Shown here one piece after another: positions 44,795-52,803 of a stretch of DNA of 64,000 nt. This stretch comes from Hymenobacter oligotrophus. GTDB lineage: Bacteria > Bacteroidota > Bacteroidia > Cytophagales > Hymenobacteraceae. Made by a program: the position numbers and the translations under genes. The stretch covers positions 310,001 to 374,000 of the forward strand of contig NZ_CP032317.1 of assembly GCF_003574965.1 (NCBI RefSeq). The letters are read 5' to 3'. A model generated the notes under the pieces. The model was given only the letters and a program-made list of their open reading frames with translations. It was not told the origin of the DNA and searched no databases. The number at the start of each line of letters is the position of its first letter. Positions within the stretch are counted from its first letter, which is position 1.

Positions 44795-46234
44795 CTAGCG
44801 GAGCTGGTGGTACAGAATTTTGGATAAATGACGGCTATCAACCGGAAGATGCTGGCGGCGGAGTATTCGGTTGCAAAGGCCCACCGGAAAATGTTGGGCC
44901 AGCGCGGTGCGCACGGCGGCGTCCGAAACCGTACCCTGGTAGTACACATCGAAGCCCGTGGGCGTGGCCCGGGCGGCCGCGCGCTCCATGCCCGGCAAGG
45001 AGCAGAGTACGTGCTCCACCTGGTAATGCTGCACGCCCTGGCAAATGGCCTCGTTGCCTTTGCGGCCGGTAAGCCACAGCAAGCCTTGCGCGTCGAGGTA
45101 GCCAAAATCGCCGGTGTGCAGCCAGGTGCCGGGCTCGGCCGCCACGTGCGCGCCTTGCACGCACACTTCGCCTACCTGGTGCTGCGTGCCGTTGGGCAAC
45201 TCCACCACACCTAGGGGCTGCAAACGGCAGCTTAGGCCCGCTTGCACTGGCCCCACGCAGTAGCCGCTGCGCGGGTTGGTGGGTGCTTCGGCAAGGCGCA
45301 CGGCAATGGGCTCGGCTTCCGACGACCCGTAAATGACGTACACCGCAGCTCCCGCAAAGCAACTGCGCAAGCGTTGCAGCAGGCTCTCGGGCACCGGCGA
45401 GCCGCCCACACCTAGGGCCCGCACGTGCGGCAAGGGCGTGGGGTGGTGCTGCTCGAGGTAGCCGCACAGCGCCGCAAAGTAGAACACGTTGCCCGTGAGG
45501 GTTTCGGCCTGGGTGGTTTGCAGCTGTTGCACCAAGCGGGCAGGCTGCAGGTTGGCGAGTTGGCCCCAGGGTACATCGGGCAGCACGCTCAGGGCCCCAA
45601 CCGCGAGGTTGTGCAGCAGCACGTTCGGAAACAGCGGAAAATCGCGCTGCCCCGGCCACGGCGGAAACACCTGCTTCAGTACCTCGTGCTGGGCCGTAAG
45701 CACCGCGTGGCTGCGCCGAATGGCCTTGGCTTGCCCCGTGGAGCCCGAGCTGTGCGACACCAGCGCGGGTTGCGTGGCCGGCACCGCTTGGGGGGGCAGC
45801 AGCTCGGCCGTGCCTAGGTGCTGGGGCGCCCCCAGCAAGCGCACACCCAGGCCCCGCAGCAGCCAGTTGTAGCGCCGCGCGCTTTTGTTGGGTACCAACG
45901 CCGCCCCAACCCCGTTGCGGCGCAACAGCCCGAGCACCCCCACGGCAGATGCTCCGGCTGGCGGCAGCACGGGCACGGCTCCCAGGCTCATCACGGCGAG
46001 TAAGCCGCAAATCAACTCGGCGCCCACGGGCAAGCCCAACAGCACGGGCTGGCCGGCGCGCGTATTGTGCTTGCGCAACAACTGCTGGTAGGCGGCGATG
46101 CGCTGGCCTAGGTCGCGGCCGGTATAGGCGGTTGCCAGCCCGGCCGTAGCCCCGCCCGGCCACACCAACAGCACTTGCTCGGCTTGCTGCAGCAGCGTAC
46201 GGTGAATGTGGTGGTAGAAGTTGGGCAAAGGCAC
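44795..46234 (-). CDS. AMP-dependent acyl/aryl ligase (ANL superfamily)
   Basis: A 479 aa adenylating enzyme, first in the operon, starting with GTG at 46234. Core motifs are VSHSSGSTGQAKAI (159-172, P-loop), VYVIYGSSEAEP (near 300), WLHTGDFGYLD (near 385) and a C-terminal Lys472 in RHLSKILYHQL that would drive adenylation. At 479 aa it is shorter than acetyl-CoA synthetase-type enzymes and closer to OleC or fatty-acyl-AMP ligases. It would activate a carboxylic acid as acyl-AMP or acyl-CoA. Substrate unknown. Confidence 0.88.
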   Translation of the reverse strand: MPLPNFYHHIHRTLLQQAEQVLLVWPGGATAGLATAYTGRDLGQRIAAYQQLLRKHNTRAGQPVLLGLPVGAELICGLLAVMSLGAVPVLPPAGASAVGVLGLLRRNGVGAALVPNKSARRYNWLLRGLGVRLLGAPQHLGTAELLPPQAVPATQPALVSHSSGSTGQAKAIRRSHAVLTAQHEVLKQVFPPWPGQRDFPLFPNVLLHNLAVGALSVLPDVPWGQLANLQPARLVQQLQTTQAETLTGNVFYFAALCGYLEQHHPTPLPHVRALGVGGSPVPESLLQRLRSCFAGAAVYVIYGSSEAEPIAVRLAEAPTNPRSGYCVGPVQAGLSCRLQPLGVVELPNGTQHQVGEVCVQGAHVAAEPGTWLHTGDFGYLDAQGLLWLTGRKGNEAICQGVQHYQVEHVLCSLPGMERAAARATPTGFDVYYQGTVSDAAVRTALAQHFPVGLCNRILRRQHLPVDSRHLSKILYHQLR

Positions 46235-46538
46235 GGGGCTTTAAGGAGTGGCGAAGCCAATTACCAAATTTGTAAAATAACCAGCACACCCCAACGTTAC
46301 GCGGCGGTGTATTTCTGCTTTTCTCCAAGCGAAAATCGGCTGGTGCTGCCCGCCCGGCCACCCCGCCAGCAGGCGTAGCTAAGCACTAGCTTTACAGGGC
46401 GGTTGCCAGCAACTTGCACTCTGCCAGCCTGGCGGTACTTTGCTGCGCCAAGCTACGCGCTGCCGCTGCAGGCACTTGCTGTTTGCGTTGCTTTTTCATC
46501 ATTAACCGCTGCCAAGTCAGCCCGATCTTAGCCAACTT
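46235..46538. other. Divergent intergenic region ligase / hydrolase
   Basis: About 304 bp between divergent starts. It contains an A/T-richer stretch (46260-46290) that may hold the promoter of the ligase operon. No repeat, hairpin of note or gene is seen. Confidence 0.35.
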
Positions 46539-47594
46539 ATGCGCCTGAAAAGCTTGCTTATTGCGGTAGTAGTGCTGTTTTACTTTGCGGGCATGGCCCT
46601 GGGCGCCCCCTTTGCCAAAACGCCTGCCGATTTTGGCTACCGGCACTTGCGTTGCGCCTTCGGCCGCGACACTGTAGACGTGCTCGTGATGTCGAAGCCG
46701 GGCGAGGAGCAACAGCGCAAACCCGTGCTGCTGGTGGTACAAGGCTCCTTGCCTAGGCCGCTAATCGTGCCGCACGCCAACGGGGCCTACAATTGGTTTG
46801 GCTTCACACCTAAATTATACACCGATGCGTACCACTTGGTGATTATCGGCAAGCCGGGCATACCGGTGCTGGCCGAGCAAACCGAGTTGCAACGCAACCT
46901 GAGCTATTTCGAGCCGAAAACGCAGGCACCGCCCGCGGCATACTGCCAGCGCAATTACCTCGATTACTACGTGGCCCGCAACAATACCGTGCTTAAGTAC
47001 CTGGCTAAGCAGCCTTGGGCTGATAGGCGCCGCATAGTGGCGGCGGGGCACTCCGAGGGCAGCAACGTGGTGGCTAAAATGGCTGCTACCAGTCGCCAGC
47101 TTACGCACGTAATTTACCTGAGCGGCAACCCCCTAGGTCGGATGTCTACGATAGTAACCCAACAGCGCAGCGCCGAGCCCACGGCCAGCGCCGAGGAAGC
47201 GTTTCGGAACTGGCAGCAGATTGTGGATAAGCCTGATGAAATTACTTGTGGCCCCGGCGACTCCCCCAAAACCACCTACTCGTTTTCGGTTCCGCCCATG
47301 CAGTACCTGCGCAAGGCCCGCGTGCCCGTGCTGGTGGTGTACGGCACCCGCGACGCCGCTGCGCCCTTCAACGATTACCTCCGATTGGAGCTGATGCGGC
47401 AACGAAATACGCGGGTGTCATTCAAGGAATATCCCGGCCTCGAACACAATTTCTTTGGATTCAAGAATGATAAGGTCGATTACGACCAGTTTCACTGGGA
47501 CGATGTGGCGCAGGATTTCCTGAGCTGGGTTGAGGGCAAGCCGATGAATGCAGTGAAGCCCGATGCCGGCGCGGCAATTTCTACCAAACCCTAG
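46539..47594 (+). CDS. Secreted alpha/beta hydrolase
   Basis: A 351 aa hydrolase with signal peptide MRLKSLLIAVVVLFYFAGMALG. The nucleophile elbow is AAGHSEGSN (Ser near 174), the acid Asp is in VVYGTRDAAAP and the His in GLEHNFFGF, giving a complete catalytic triad. Family members include peptidases and esterases; substrate unknown. Its TAG stop lies in CCCTAGGTGC. Followed by a 27 bp stem terminator shared with the convergent peptidase. Confidence 0.85.
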   Translation: MRLKSLLIAVVVLFYFAGMALGAPFAKTPADFGYRHLRCAFGRDTVDVLVMSKPGEEQQRKPVLLVVQGSLPRPLIVPHANGAYNWFGFTPKLYTDAYHLVIIGKPGIPVLAEQTELQRNLSYFEPKTQAPPAAYCQRNYLDYYVARNNTVLKYLAKQPWADRRRIVAAGHSEGSNVVAKMAATSRQLTHVIYLSGNPLGRMSTIVTQQRSAEPTASAEEAFRNWQQIVDKPDEITCGPGDSPKTTYSFSVPPMQYLRKARVPVLVVYGTRDAAAPFNDYLRLELMRQRNTRVSFKEYPGLEHNFFGFKNDKVDYDQFHWDDVAQDFLSWVEGKPMNAVKPDAGAAISTKP

Positions 47595-47610
47595 GTGCTC
47601 GGCTGCCAAA

Positions 47611-47665
47611 AGCGGCAAAACAACGGGCCCCTCCGCAATGCGGAGGGGCCCGTTGTTTTGCCGCT
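47611..47665. terminator. Bidirectional terminator hydrolase / M28 peptidase
   Basis: AGCGGCAAAACAACGGGCCC at 47611-47630 and on to 47637 pairs with 47639-47665 without mismatch, a 27 bp stem with minimal loop. A and T runs in the stem allow use from both strands. Confidence 0.9.
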
Positions 47666-47679
47666 CAAGTAATGTTGCT

Positions 47680-49332
47680 TTACAACGACTTGCCGCCGAA
47701 ACGGCCACCAAAAAAGTCGCCCTTTTTCCAGGTGGGGCGCTGCGGCTCGTTGGCCACTTGGTAACCGATCAGGAAGTTCAGCTGCACGTACTTCTTGCCG
47801 GCCTCAAAGTCGAACAGGCCGTTCATGTCGTCCTGCGGTTTGTGGTAGGTTTCGGCGCGCCACTTTTGCACCAGCTGGCTCAGGTTGTTCTGGCCGTCGG
47901 TGGTGCGGTTGCCGTACTTAATGTGCAGGGCCGGAATGCCCTGCGTAACGAAGCTGTACTGATCGGAGCGGATAAAGCGGTTTTGCTCGGGCTCGGGGTC
48001 GGCTTCCACCGTCAGGCCGAGGTAGGCCGCGGCTCTGTCCACTGGCTCCGAGAGCGAGGAGTGCTGGGCACCTAGGGGCACCACCGACAACAACGGCGCA
48101 ATGATGGTGGGCATGTCGGTGTTCACGTCGGCCACAATTTTGGCCTTGGGCACCGTGGGGCTGGAGGCAAAGTAGGCCGAGCCGAGCAGGCCCAACTCTT
48201 CGCCGGTTTGCAGCACCAGCAAAATGCTGCGCTTGGGCTTTTGCTTGATGCGCGAGTAGGTGCGGGCAATTTCGAGCACCGAAGCCACGCCCGAAGCGTT
48301 GTCGTGGGCGCCGTTGTAAATGGAGTCGCCTTTTACGGGCGTGCTGATGCCGATGTGGTCGAGGTGGGCCGAATGCACCACGTATTCGTCGCGCAGCACC
48401 TTGTCGGAGCCCGTAATCTTGCCCACCACGTTGTACGAGTCGAAGTCCTGGTACGTCGAGCCGAAGCTGAGCTTGGCCGTGCTGTTGAGGGCCGTGGGGG
48501 CCGGCTTGCCCGCGCGCAGGGCGGTAAAAGCGCGGCTGGTATCGGATGAGGCGGCCGCAAACAAGCGCTGCAGCGTGGCGGCGCTAATGTTTCCGAGCAC
48601 TTGCACGCCGGTAGCGTAGCTGCGCGAGGCCGCCACTTTGCCGTTGGTGCCGAGCACGCTGTAAGCGCCGCGGCGCAAATTGGGCAGGGTGCCTTTCGGG
48701 TTGGTGGAAGCCACAATTACGCCCACCGCGCCGTGTTGCACCGCGTTTTGCATAATCATGGTCAGGTCTTGGCTAGCCGCCGACACCGTTGACGGAAACG
48801 CGCTGGGCGCCCCGCGCACAATTACCGCAATCTTGCCTTTGGCATCGAGGCCGGCGTAGTCGTCGTAGCCCAGCTCGGGCGCCGATATGCCGTAGCCTGC
48901 AAACACCAGCGGCGCCTCTAGTTGTACGCTCGGCAACTCGGGGTTGGGGTAAAACACGAAGTCTTGCCCGGCGGCGAGCGGCGTGGCTGCCGTTGCGCCG
49001 GCCGTTAGCGCAAAGCTGCTTTCGGGTTTCAGGAAAGCGCGGCGCAACCGCACGCGCTGCACGTACGAGCCGTTTTCGCCGGCCGGTTTCACGCCGTATG
49101 CCTTCAGTTGCTTGGTCACGTAGTCGACGGCCATTTGGTAGCCCTCGGTGCCGGGCTGCCGGCCTTTCAGCTTGTCGTCGGCGAGGTACTGAATGTGGGC
49201 CTTGATGTCGTCGGGCCGAATTTGCCCCACGGCGGCGGCCACTTTCTTATCGATGGTGAGCGACTGGGCCGCCACTGGCCCGGCTAAGGAAATCAAGCTG
49301 CCCGCAACGAGCAGCGAACGGAAAAAGGCCAT
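47680..49332 (-). CDS. Secreted M28 family zinc peptidase with PA domain
   Basis: A 550 aa exported aminopeptidase-like protein from ATG 49332, with signal peptide MAFFRSLLVAGSLISLAGPVAAQ. A protease-associated insert (about 140-290, APLVFAGYGISAPELGYDDYAG) precedes the M28 core: VHSAHLDHIG (metal His), NGAHDNASGVASVLE (bridging Asp), LVLQTGEELGLLGS (general-base Glu and metal Glu) and DVNTDMP (metal Asp). It probably trims peptides in the periplasm or outside the cell. GC-rich, matching its neighbours. Confidence 0.93.
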   Translation of the reverse strand: MAFFRSLLVAGSLISLAGPVAAQSLTIDKKVAAAVGQIRPDDIKAHIQYLADDKLKGRQPGTEGYQMAVDYVTKQLKAYGVKPAGENGSYVQRVRLRRAFLKPESSFALTAGATAATPLAAGQDFVFYPNPELPSVQLEAPLVFAGYGISAPELGYDDYAGLDAKGKIAVIVRGAPSAFPSTVSAASQDLTMIMQNAVQHGAVGVIVASTNPKGTLPNLRRGAYSVLGTNGKVAASRSYATGVQVLGNISAATLQRLFAAASSDTSRAFTALRAGKPAPTALNSTAKLSFGSTYQDFDSYNVVGKITGSDKVLRDEYVVHSAHLDHIGISTPVKGDSIYNGAHDNASGVASVLEIARTYSRIKQKPKRSILLVLQTGEELGLLGSAYFASSPTVPKAKIVADVNTDMPTIIAPLLSVVPLGAQHSSLSEPVDRAAAYLGLTVEADPEPEQNRFIRSDQYSFVTQGIPALHIKYGNRTTDGQNNLSQLVQKWRAETYHKPQDDMNGLFDFEAGKKYVQLNFLIGYQVANEPQRPTWKKGDFFGGRFGGKSL

Positions 49333-49358
49333 TGATGAAGCAAAGGTGTATGGAATGC

Positions 49359-49366
49359 CAAAGGTA
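49359..49366 (-). promoter_or_regulatory. Candidate -7 element for the M28 peptidase gene
   Basis: TACCTTTG on the minus strand matches the Bacteroidota -7 consensus TAnnTTTG and lies 27 bases before the ATG. No clear -33 TTG is found at the usual spacing. Confidence 0.35.
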
Positions 49367-49485
49367 CTGGCTGCGGCGCCGAAGGTTGCACGCCGGCAGC
49401 CAATAGCGCCGCATTGCCGGCAACGTACGCCCTGGCCCCTAGGTGCCGGCGCGCCCAAGAGCCAACGGCACCTAGGGCCTTGTGG

Positions 49486-49515
49486 GGCCGCCTGCCTAGG
49501 GCTTGGCAGGCGGCC
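49486..49515 (-). terminator. Hairpin downstream of zinc-ribbon gene
   Basis: GGCCGCCTGCC pairs with GGCAGGCGGCC over 11 bp; the loop edge carries one of three CCTAGG sites found within 65 bp (49438, 49470, 49495). It follows the stop of the minus-strand zinc-ribbon gene. Confidence 0.65.
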
Positions 49516-49531
49516 ACGCGGAGCAACGCGG

Positions 49532-50149
49532 CTACTCGTGGGCGGGGCGCACCACGTCTACCAGCTTGTGTTGCTGCTGCATGATCTGCAGGTCGTACTG
49601 CGTCAGGTCGAAGGGCTCTGCGTCGTAGTTTTCGCGCTTGTCGAGGGCGGCTACCTCGCTTTGGCGGTTGGTTTGGTAGGCGTTCTGCTGCAGGCGCAAG
49701 CTGTTGCCGTTTACTTCCACCACTTTCAGCAGGGTGTAAAAGCCGGGCTCGTCGGTTTCTACGTGGTACAAATCGCCCACGCGGGGCTGCGCAAGCAGCT
49801 GTGCGTCGTGGCGCCGGCCGGCAAGATCCGTAGCAAACGAGCCAGCCACCATAAGCCCCAGCAAGGCCAGCCCCGCAAAGTGCCACTTCGGCACGCGGGC
49901 CCGCGCTTTGGCGGCCGCAAAGTGCGGGTGCAGCTGGGCCGGCAGCTCGGCGGCGGGCAGCACCTGCTGGCAGTGGCCGCATTGCAAACCGCCGGTTTTG
50001 CCAAACGGAAACAGCGGAATCCAATACACGTGGGCGTAGCGGCCGAGCACGCTCAGGCGCAGCGCATCGGGGGTGCCGCAGGCCTGGCAGGCGGCGCCGG
50101 GCACCGGCTCGGTAAGTAAATGCGACGAATTGCTGCCGTAAACAATCAT
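49532..50149 (-). CDS. Zinc-ribbon membrane protein of unknown function
   Basis: A 205 aa protein with a four-Cys zinc ribbon at the N-terminus (Cys21, Cys24, Cys57, Cys60 in CQAC and CGHC), one membrane helix (WHFAGLALLGLMVAGSFAT, about 89-107) and a 95-residue C-terminal domain (VGDLYHVETDEPGFYTLLKVVEVNGNSLRLQQN). I know of no function. Both ends of the gene carry hairpins, so it looks monocistronic. Confidence 0.75.
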   Translation of the reverse strand: MIVYGSNSSHLLTEPVPGAACQACGTPDALRLSVLGRYAHVYWIPLFPFGKTGGLQCGHCQQVLPAAELPAQLHPHFAAAKARARVPKWHFAGLALLGLMVAGSFATDLAGRRHDAQLLAQPRVGDLYHVETDEPGFYTLLKVVEVNGNSLRLQQNAYQTNRQSEVAALDKRENYDAEPFDLTQYDLQIMQQQHKLVDVVRPAHE

Positions 50150-50257
50150 TGCCTAGCGCGTGCGTTGGTGTGCGGGTGCAATAGTAGCATTTTACCTAGG
50201 GTAAAACTACCCAGACGCTGCCGTGGCCCGGCAAAATATGGTTGTGCCCCAAACAAA

Positions 50258-50294
50258 CCGGGGCCGGCACACCCGAATGGTGTGCCGGCCCCGG
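50258..50294 (-). terminator. Terminator of the CZB-like gene
   Basis: CCGGGGCCGGCACACC pairs perfectly with GGTGTGCCGGCCCCGG around CGAAT. It lies 26 bases after the stop of the minus-strand CZB-like gene. Confidence 0.75.
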
Positions 50295-50319
50295 CGCCTA
50301 AAGAGTTGGAGCAAAGACC

Positions 50320-50676
50320 TTAGGCCGAGCGGCCGTTGCGTTCCAGGGTTTGCAGCAGCTGCTCGATGCGCTCGGAGTGTTGGTCTATCTGGCCGAGGCC
50401 GGCGCGGGCTTCTTCGATTTGGCCGCGCTTGTACTGCGCTACCAAAGCTTGGCCGGCATCGAGCATGCGCTGCAGCACGCGCTCAATCTCGAACACCTCG
50501 GTGCCTTGGTACTTGGGCTTCACCACCGCATCGAGCCACTGACGCAGCGGGTTTTGCCGAATGTCGAACAACGACGCCTCGGCCTCGCGCACGCCGTAGA
50601 GCACGGAGCGCAGCCGCGATTTGAAGAGCACCTGCTTGATCCTGGCTTGCTGAAAGTCCAGGGTAGAAATATCCAT
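50320..50676 (-). CDS. CZB-like four-helix protein lacking zinc ligands
   Basis: A 118 aa helical protein. LDFQQARIKQVLFKSRLRSVLYG then DIRQNPLRQWLD, FEIERVLQRML and a final helical pair match, residue for residue in spacing, the chemoreceptor zinc-binding (CZB) domain (AHLKWKNRLR, DHRQCALGKWL, LEQVHARFH). The four ligands are replaced: His by Gln15, His by Ile39, Cys by Asn42 and His by Leu68. It should fold alike but not bind zinc in the known way. It lies 35 bases downstream of a PAS-only protein, probably in one transcript. Confidence 0.65.
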   Translation of the reverse strand: MDISTLDFQQARIKQVLFKSRLRSVLYGVREAEASLFDIRQNPLRQWLDAVVKPKYQGTEVFEIERVLQRMLDAGQALVAQYKRGQIEEARAGLGQIDQHSERIEQLLQTLERNGRSA

Positions 50677-50711
50677 ACGGAACGGGGTAGGGCGTAGGAG
50701 CAGGGTGGGGG

Positions 50712-52007
50712 TTAGGAGGCGGCGTTGCCTTCGAGCGATTTGCGCGCGTTTACCAGGTCGGTTACTTCGTAGGCGAATACCACAATGCCGGCTTTCTCAT
50801 CGCCTTCGTAGTAAAGTTGGTAAGTTAGGTTGATGTAGGACGGCGTAAGCTGACGGGTGTCGTCGCGTTCCAGCATAATCAGCAGCTCGTTGCCCTGGTA
50901 GGTTTCGCCGGTTTGGTACACGCGGTCGAGCAACTCAATGTAGCCTTGGTCGACCACCTCGGGCACGGCCTCGGCCACGGTGTTGCCCACGAGCTGGCGG
51001 TGCGGAAACAGCTGCTGGTACTTCGGGTTCACGAAATCGAACCGGTGCTCCGGGCCGCGTAGCAGCGCAATCAGGGCCGGCGCCTGCATGAAGATGTTGA
51101 GCAGGGTTTGGCGTTGGCTTTGGGCCAGCTTAAAGCTTTCGTAGGCTTGGTCCGACAGCACGGCCTGCTCCTCGTTGGCGCGCAGCAGCTCCTCCACCAT
51201 CTTCTTCTGGTCCGTAATGTCGATGCTGCCGCCCACGCGCAGCACAATGTTGCCGGCTGCATCGAGGCGGGGCACGGTGCGCATCAGCATCCAGCGGTAT
51301 TCGCCTTGGTGGTTGCGCAGGCGGTACTCGTGCTGGTACTCCTCGGTGGAGTAGCGCACCCGCTCCCAATCCTCGGCCAGGCGCAGCTGGTCTTCGGGAT
51401 GGATGGCGTTTACCCACTCGCCGGCCACCAGTTGCTCGTGCGAGAGGCCGGTAAACTGCGTCCAGCGTTGGTTAAAGTAATCGGCGCGGCCATCAGGCTT
51501 GGAGCTGCTCACCAGCACCGGCAGGGCGCCCAGCACAAAGCGCGCGTATTCCTGGGCCTCGGCCAAGGCTTTTTGCATGTCCTGAGCCCGCCGCTCGGCC
51601 TGGTACTGCTCCGTTATGTTTTGGGTGCGCTGCAAAATGTACTGCAGCTTGCCCTCGGCGCCGAGCACGGGGTAGTGCGTGGCCTGCCAGTACATCTCCT
51701 CGAAGCCGCCGCCTTGCTCGGCCGGCAGCTTCAGGTCGTAGCGAATAACGGGCATGGTGTGCGGCTGCAGGTGCTGGCGCACGTGCTCGTGCGAGCGTTC
51801 AATTTCGTCGCCTTGGTTCTGATCGGCCACCGGGTACGCCTCAAAAATGTGGCGGTTTACCACTTCGTCGCGCGGCTTCAGCGAAGCCGCCACGTGGGCG
51901 TCGGTGTTGTCGAGAATGGTGCCGTCGGGGGCCATCAGCAACAACGCATCGGGCAAAGAGCGAAACAGCTGCTGGTAATCGACGGAAGAAGGTAGCGCGG
52001 CGGCCAT
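50712..52007 (-). CDS. PAS-only sensor protein (three PAS domains)
   Basis: A 431 aa soluble protein with three PAS domains: about 10-135 (FRSLPDALLLMAPDGTILD), 150-270 (PDGRADYFNQRWTQFTGLSHEQL, ending VGGSIDITDQKK, PAC-like) and 300-425 (FDFVNPKYQQLF). Short coiled linkers join them. There is no kinase, GGDEF or methyl-accepting output domain, so it must signal by contact. The adjacent CZB-like protein is the natural candidate partner. ATG at 52007. Confidence 0.87.
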   Translation of the reverse strand: MAAALPSSVDYQQLFRSLPDALLLMAPDGTILDNTDAHVAASLKPRDEVVNRHIFEAYPVADQNQGDEIERSHEHVRQHLQPHTMPVIRYDLKLPAEQGGGFEEMYWQATHYPVLGAEGKLQYILQRTQNITEQYQAERRAQDMQKALAEAQEYARFVLGALPVLVSSSKPDGRADYFNQRWTQFTGLSHEQLVAGEWVNAIHPEDQLRLAEDWERVRYSTEEYQHEYRLRNHQGEYRWMLMRTVPRLDAAGNIVLRVGGSIDITDQKKMVEELLRANEEQAVLSDQAYESFKLAQSQRQTLLNIFMQAPALIALLRGPEHRFDFVNPKYQQLFPHRQLVGNTVAEAVPEVVDQGYIELLDRVYQTGETYQGNELLIMLERDDTRQLTPSYINLTYQLYYEGDEKAGIVVFAYEVTDLVNARKSLEGNAAS

Positions 52008-52099
52008 AGAAGCAAAAACGAAAACGGAAATACGCGGCTTGCGGCAATGGAAACAGCCGCAAAGCTACAATGTTGGCAGCCCCGAAGCCACAACGAAAG

Positions 52100-52144
52100 C
52101 CGGCACCCCGCCGCCGGCACTTGGCCGCGCGGCGGGGTGCCGGC
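52100..52144 (-). terminator. Hairpin downstream of GSP17M-like gene
   Basis: GCCGGCACCCCGCCG pairs with CGGCGGGGTGCCGGC over 15 bp. It lies just after the minus-strand stress-protein gene and before the PAS gene. No T-tract is visible. Confidence 0.6.
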
Positions 52145-52183
52145 AAAGTATTGTGAGCCAGCTACCTAGGGCCGATGGTGGGC

Positions 52184-52672
52184 TTAGCGCAGGCGCACGT
52201 CGTCGTCGAGGCGGCGCTCCACAATGTGGCTGCGCTGCGGCCCTAGGTGCCCCGCGGCGCGCTGTTGGCCGGGCAGCAGGCGGTCGGGGTCGGGCACGGG
52301 CGAGCCGCCCTCGCCAATGGCGCGGTGCTGGATGCCCATTTCGTGCACGTTCGCGGCGCCGGCGTGGTCGAGCAAGTCGCGGGCGCGTTCGGCCTCGGCC
52401 AAGGTGTGGGTGTGCACCGTAATTACCGAGCCGCGGCGGGCGGCGTTGGCGAGGGCGCGCGTATCGGAGTCGGGGTGGCCGCTAAACACGGCCCGGAAAA
52501 AGCGGTGGAAAGCATCGTTCTCGCCGAACTCGCCCGTGGGGTTTTCGGTGGTAACGGTGGAGCTTTGCGAGATGTCGACGTCGGCTTCGGCAAAGCCATT
52601 TTGCGCGAGCTGGTCGGCCGCGCGTTGGGCGGCGTCGGCGTTCGGAAAAACACCAATTACGGTTTGTGCCAT
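52184..52672 (-). CDS. General stress protein 17M-like domain protein
   Basis: A 162 aa protein starting MAQTVIGVFPNADAAQRAADQL, the ferredoxin-like GSP17M/YflT fold, with RRGSVITVHTHTLAEAERARDLL as the second half. The C-terminal 50 residues are charged and probably flexible. It is a paralogue of the N-terminal half of the protein at 57351-58250, which begins with the same seven residues. Such proteins are induced by general stress; mechanism unknown. Confidence 0.8.
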   Translation of the reverse strand: MAQTVIGVFPNADAAQRAADQLAQNGFAEADVDISQSSTVTTENPTGEFGENDAFHRFFRAVFSGHPDSDTRALANAARRGSVITVHTHTLAEAERARDLLDHAGAANVHEMGIQHRAIGEGGSPVPDPDRLLPGQQRAAGHLGPQRSHIVERRLDDDVRLR

Positions 52673-52803
52673 GGTTGTGGACGGGGGGTTAGGTGAGAAG
52701 ATGAACGGAGCAGTAGCAACGCGCGCCGGGCGCGGTTAGCATGTGTTACGGCCGAGCGCCCGGCTGGTTGATGCAAAGTGCAGCCCCACACCCGGTGCGC
52801 CCC

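Noticed and set aside
51108-51995. Plus-strand open frame opposite the PAS protein
   Set aside because: Shadow of the PAS gene; composition is dominated by Val/His/Gly/Leu as in other antisense frames here.
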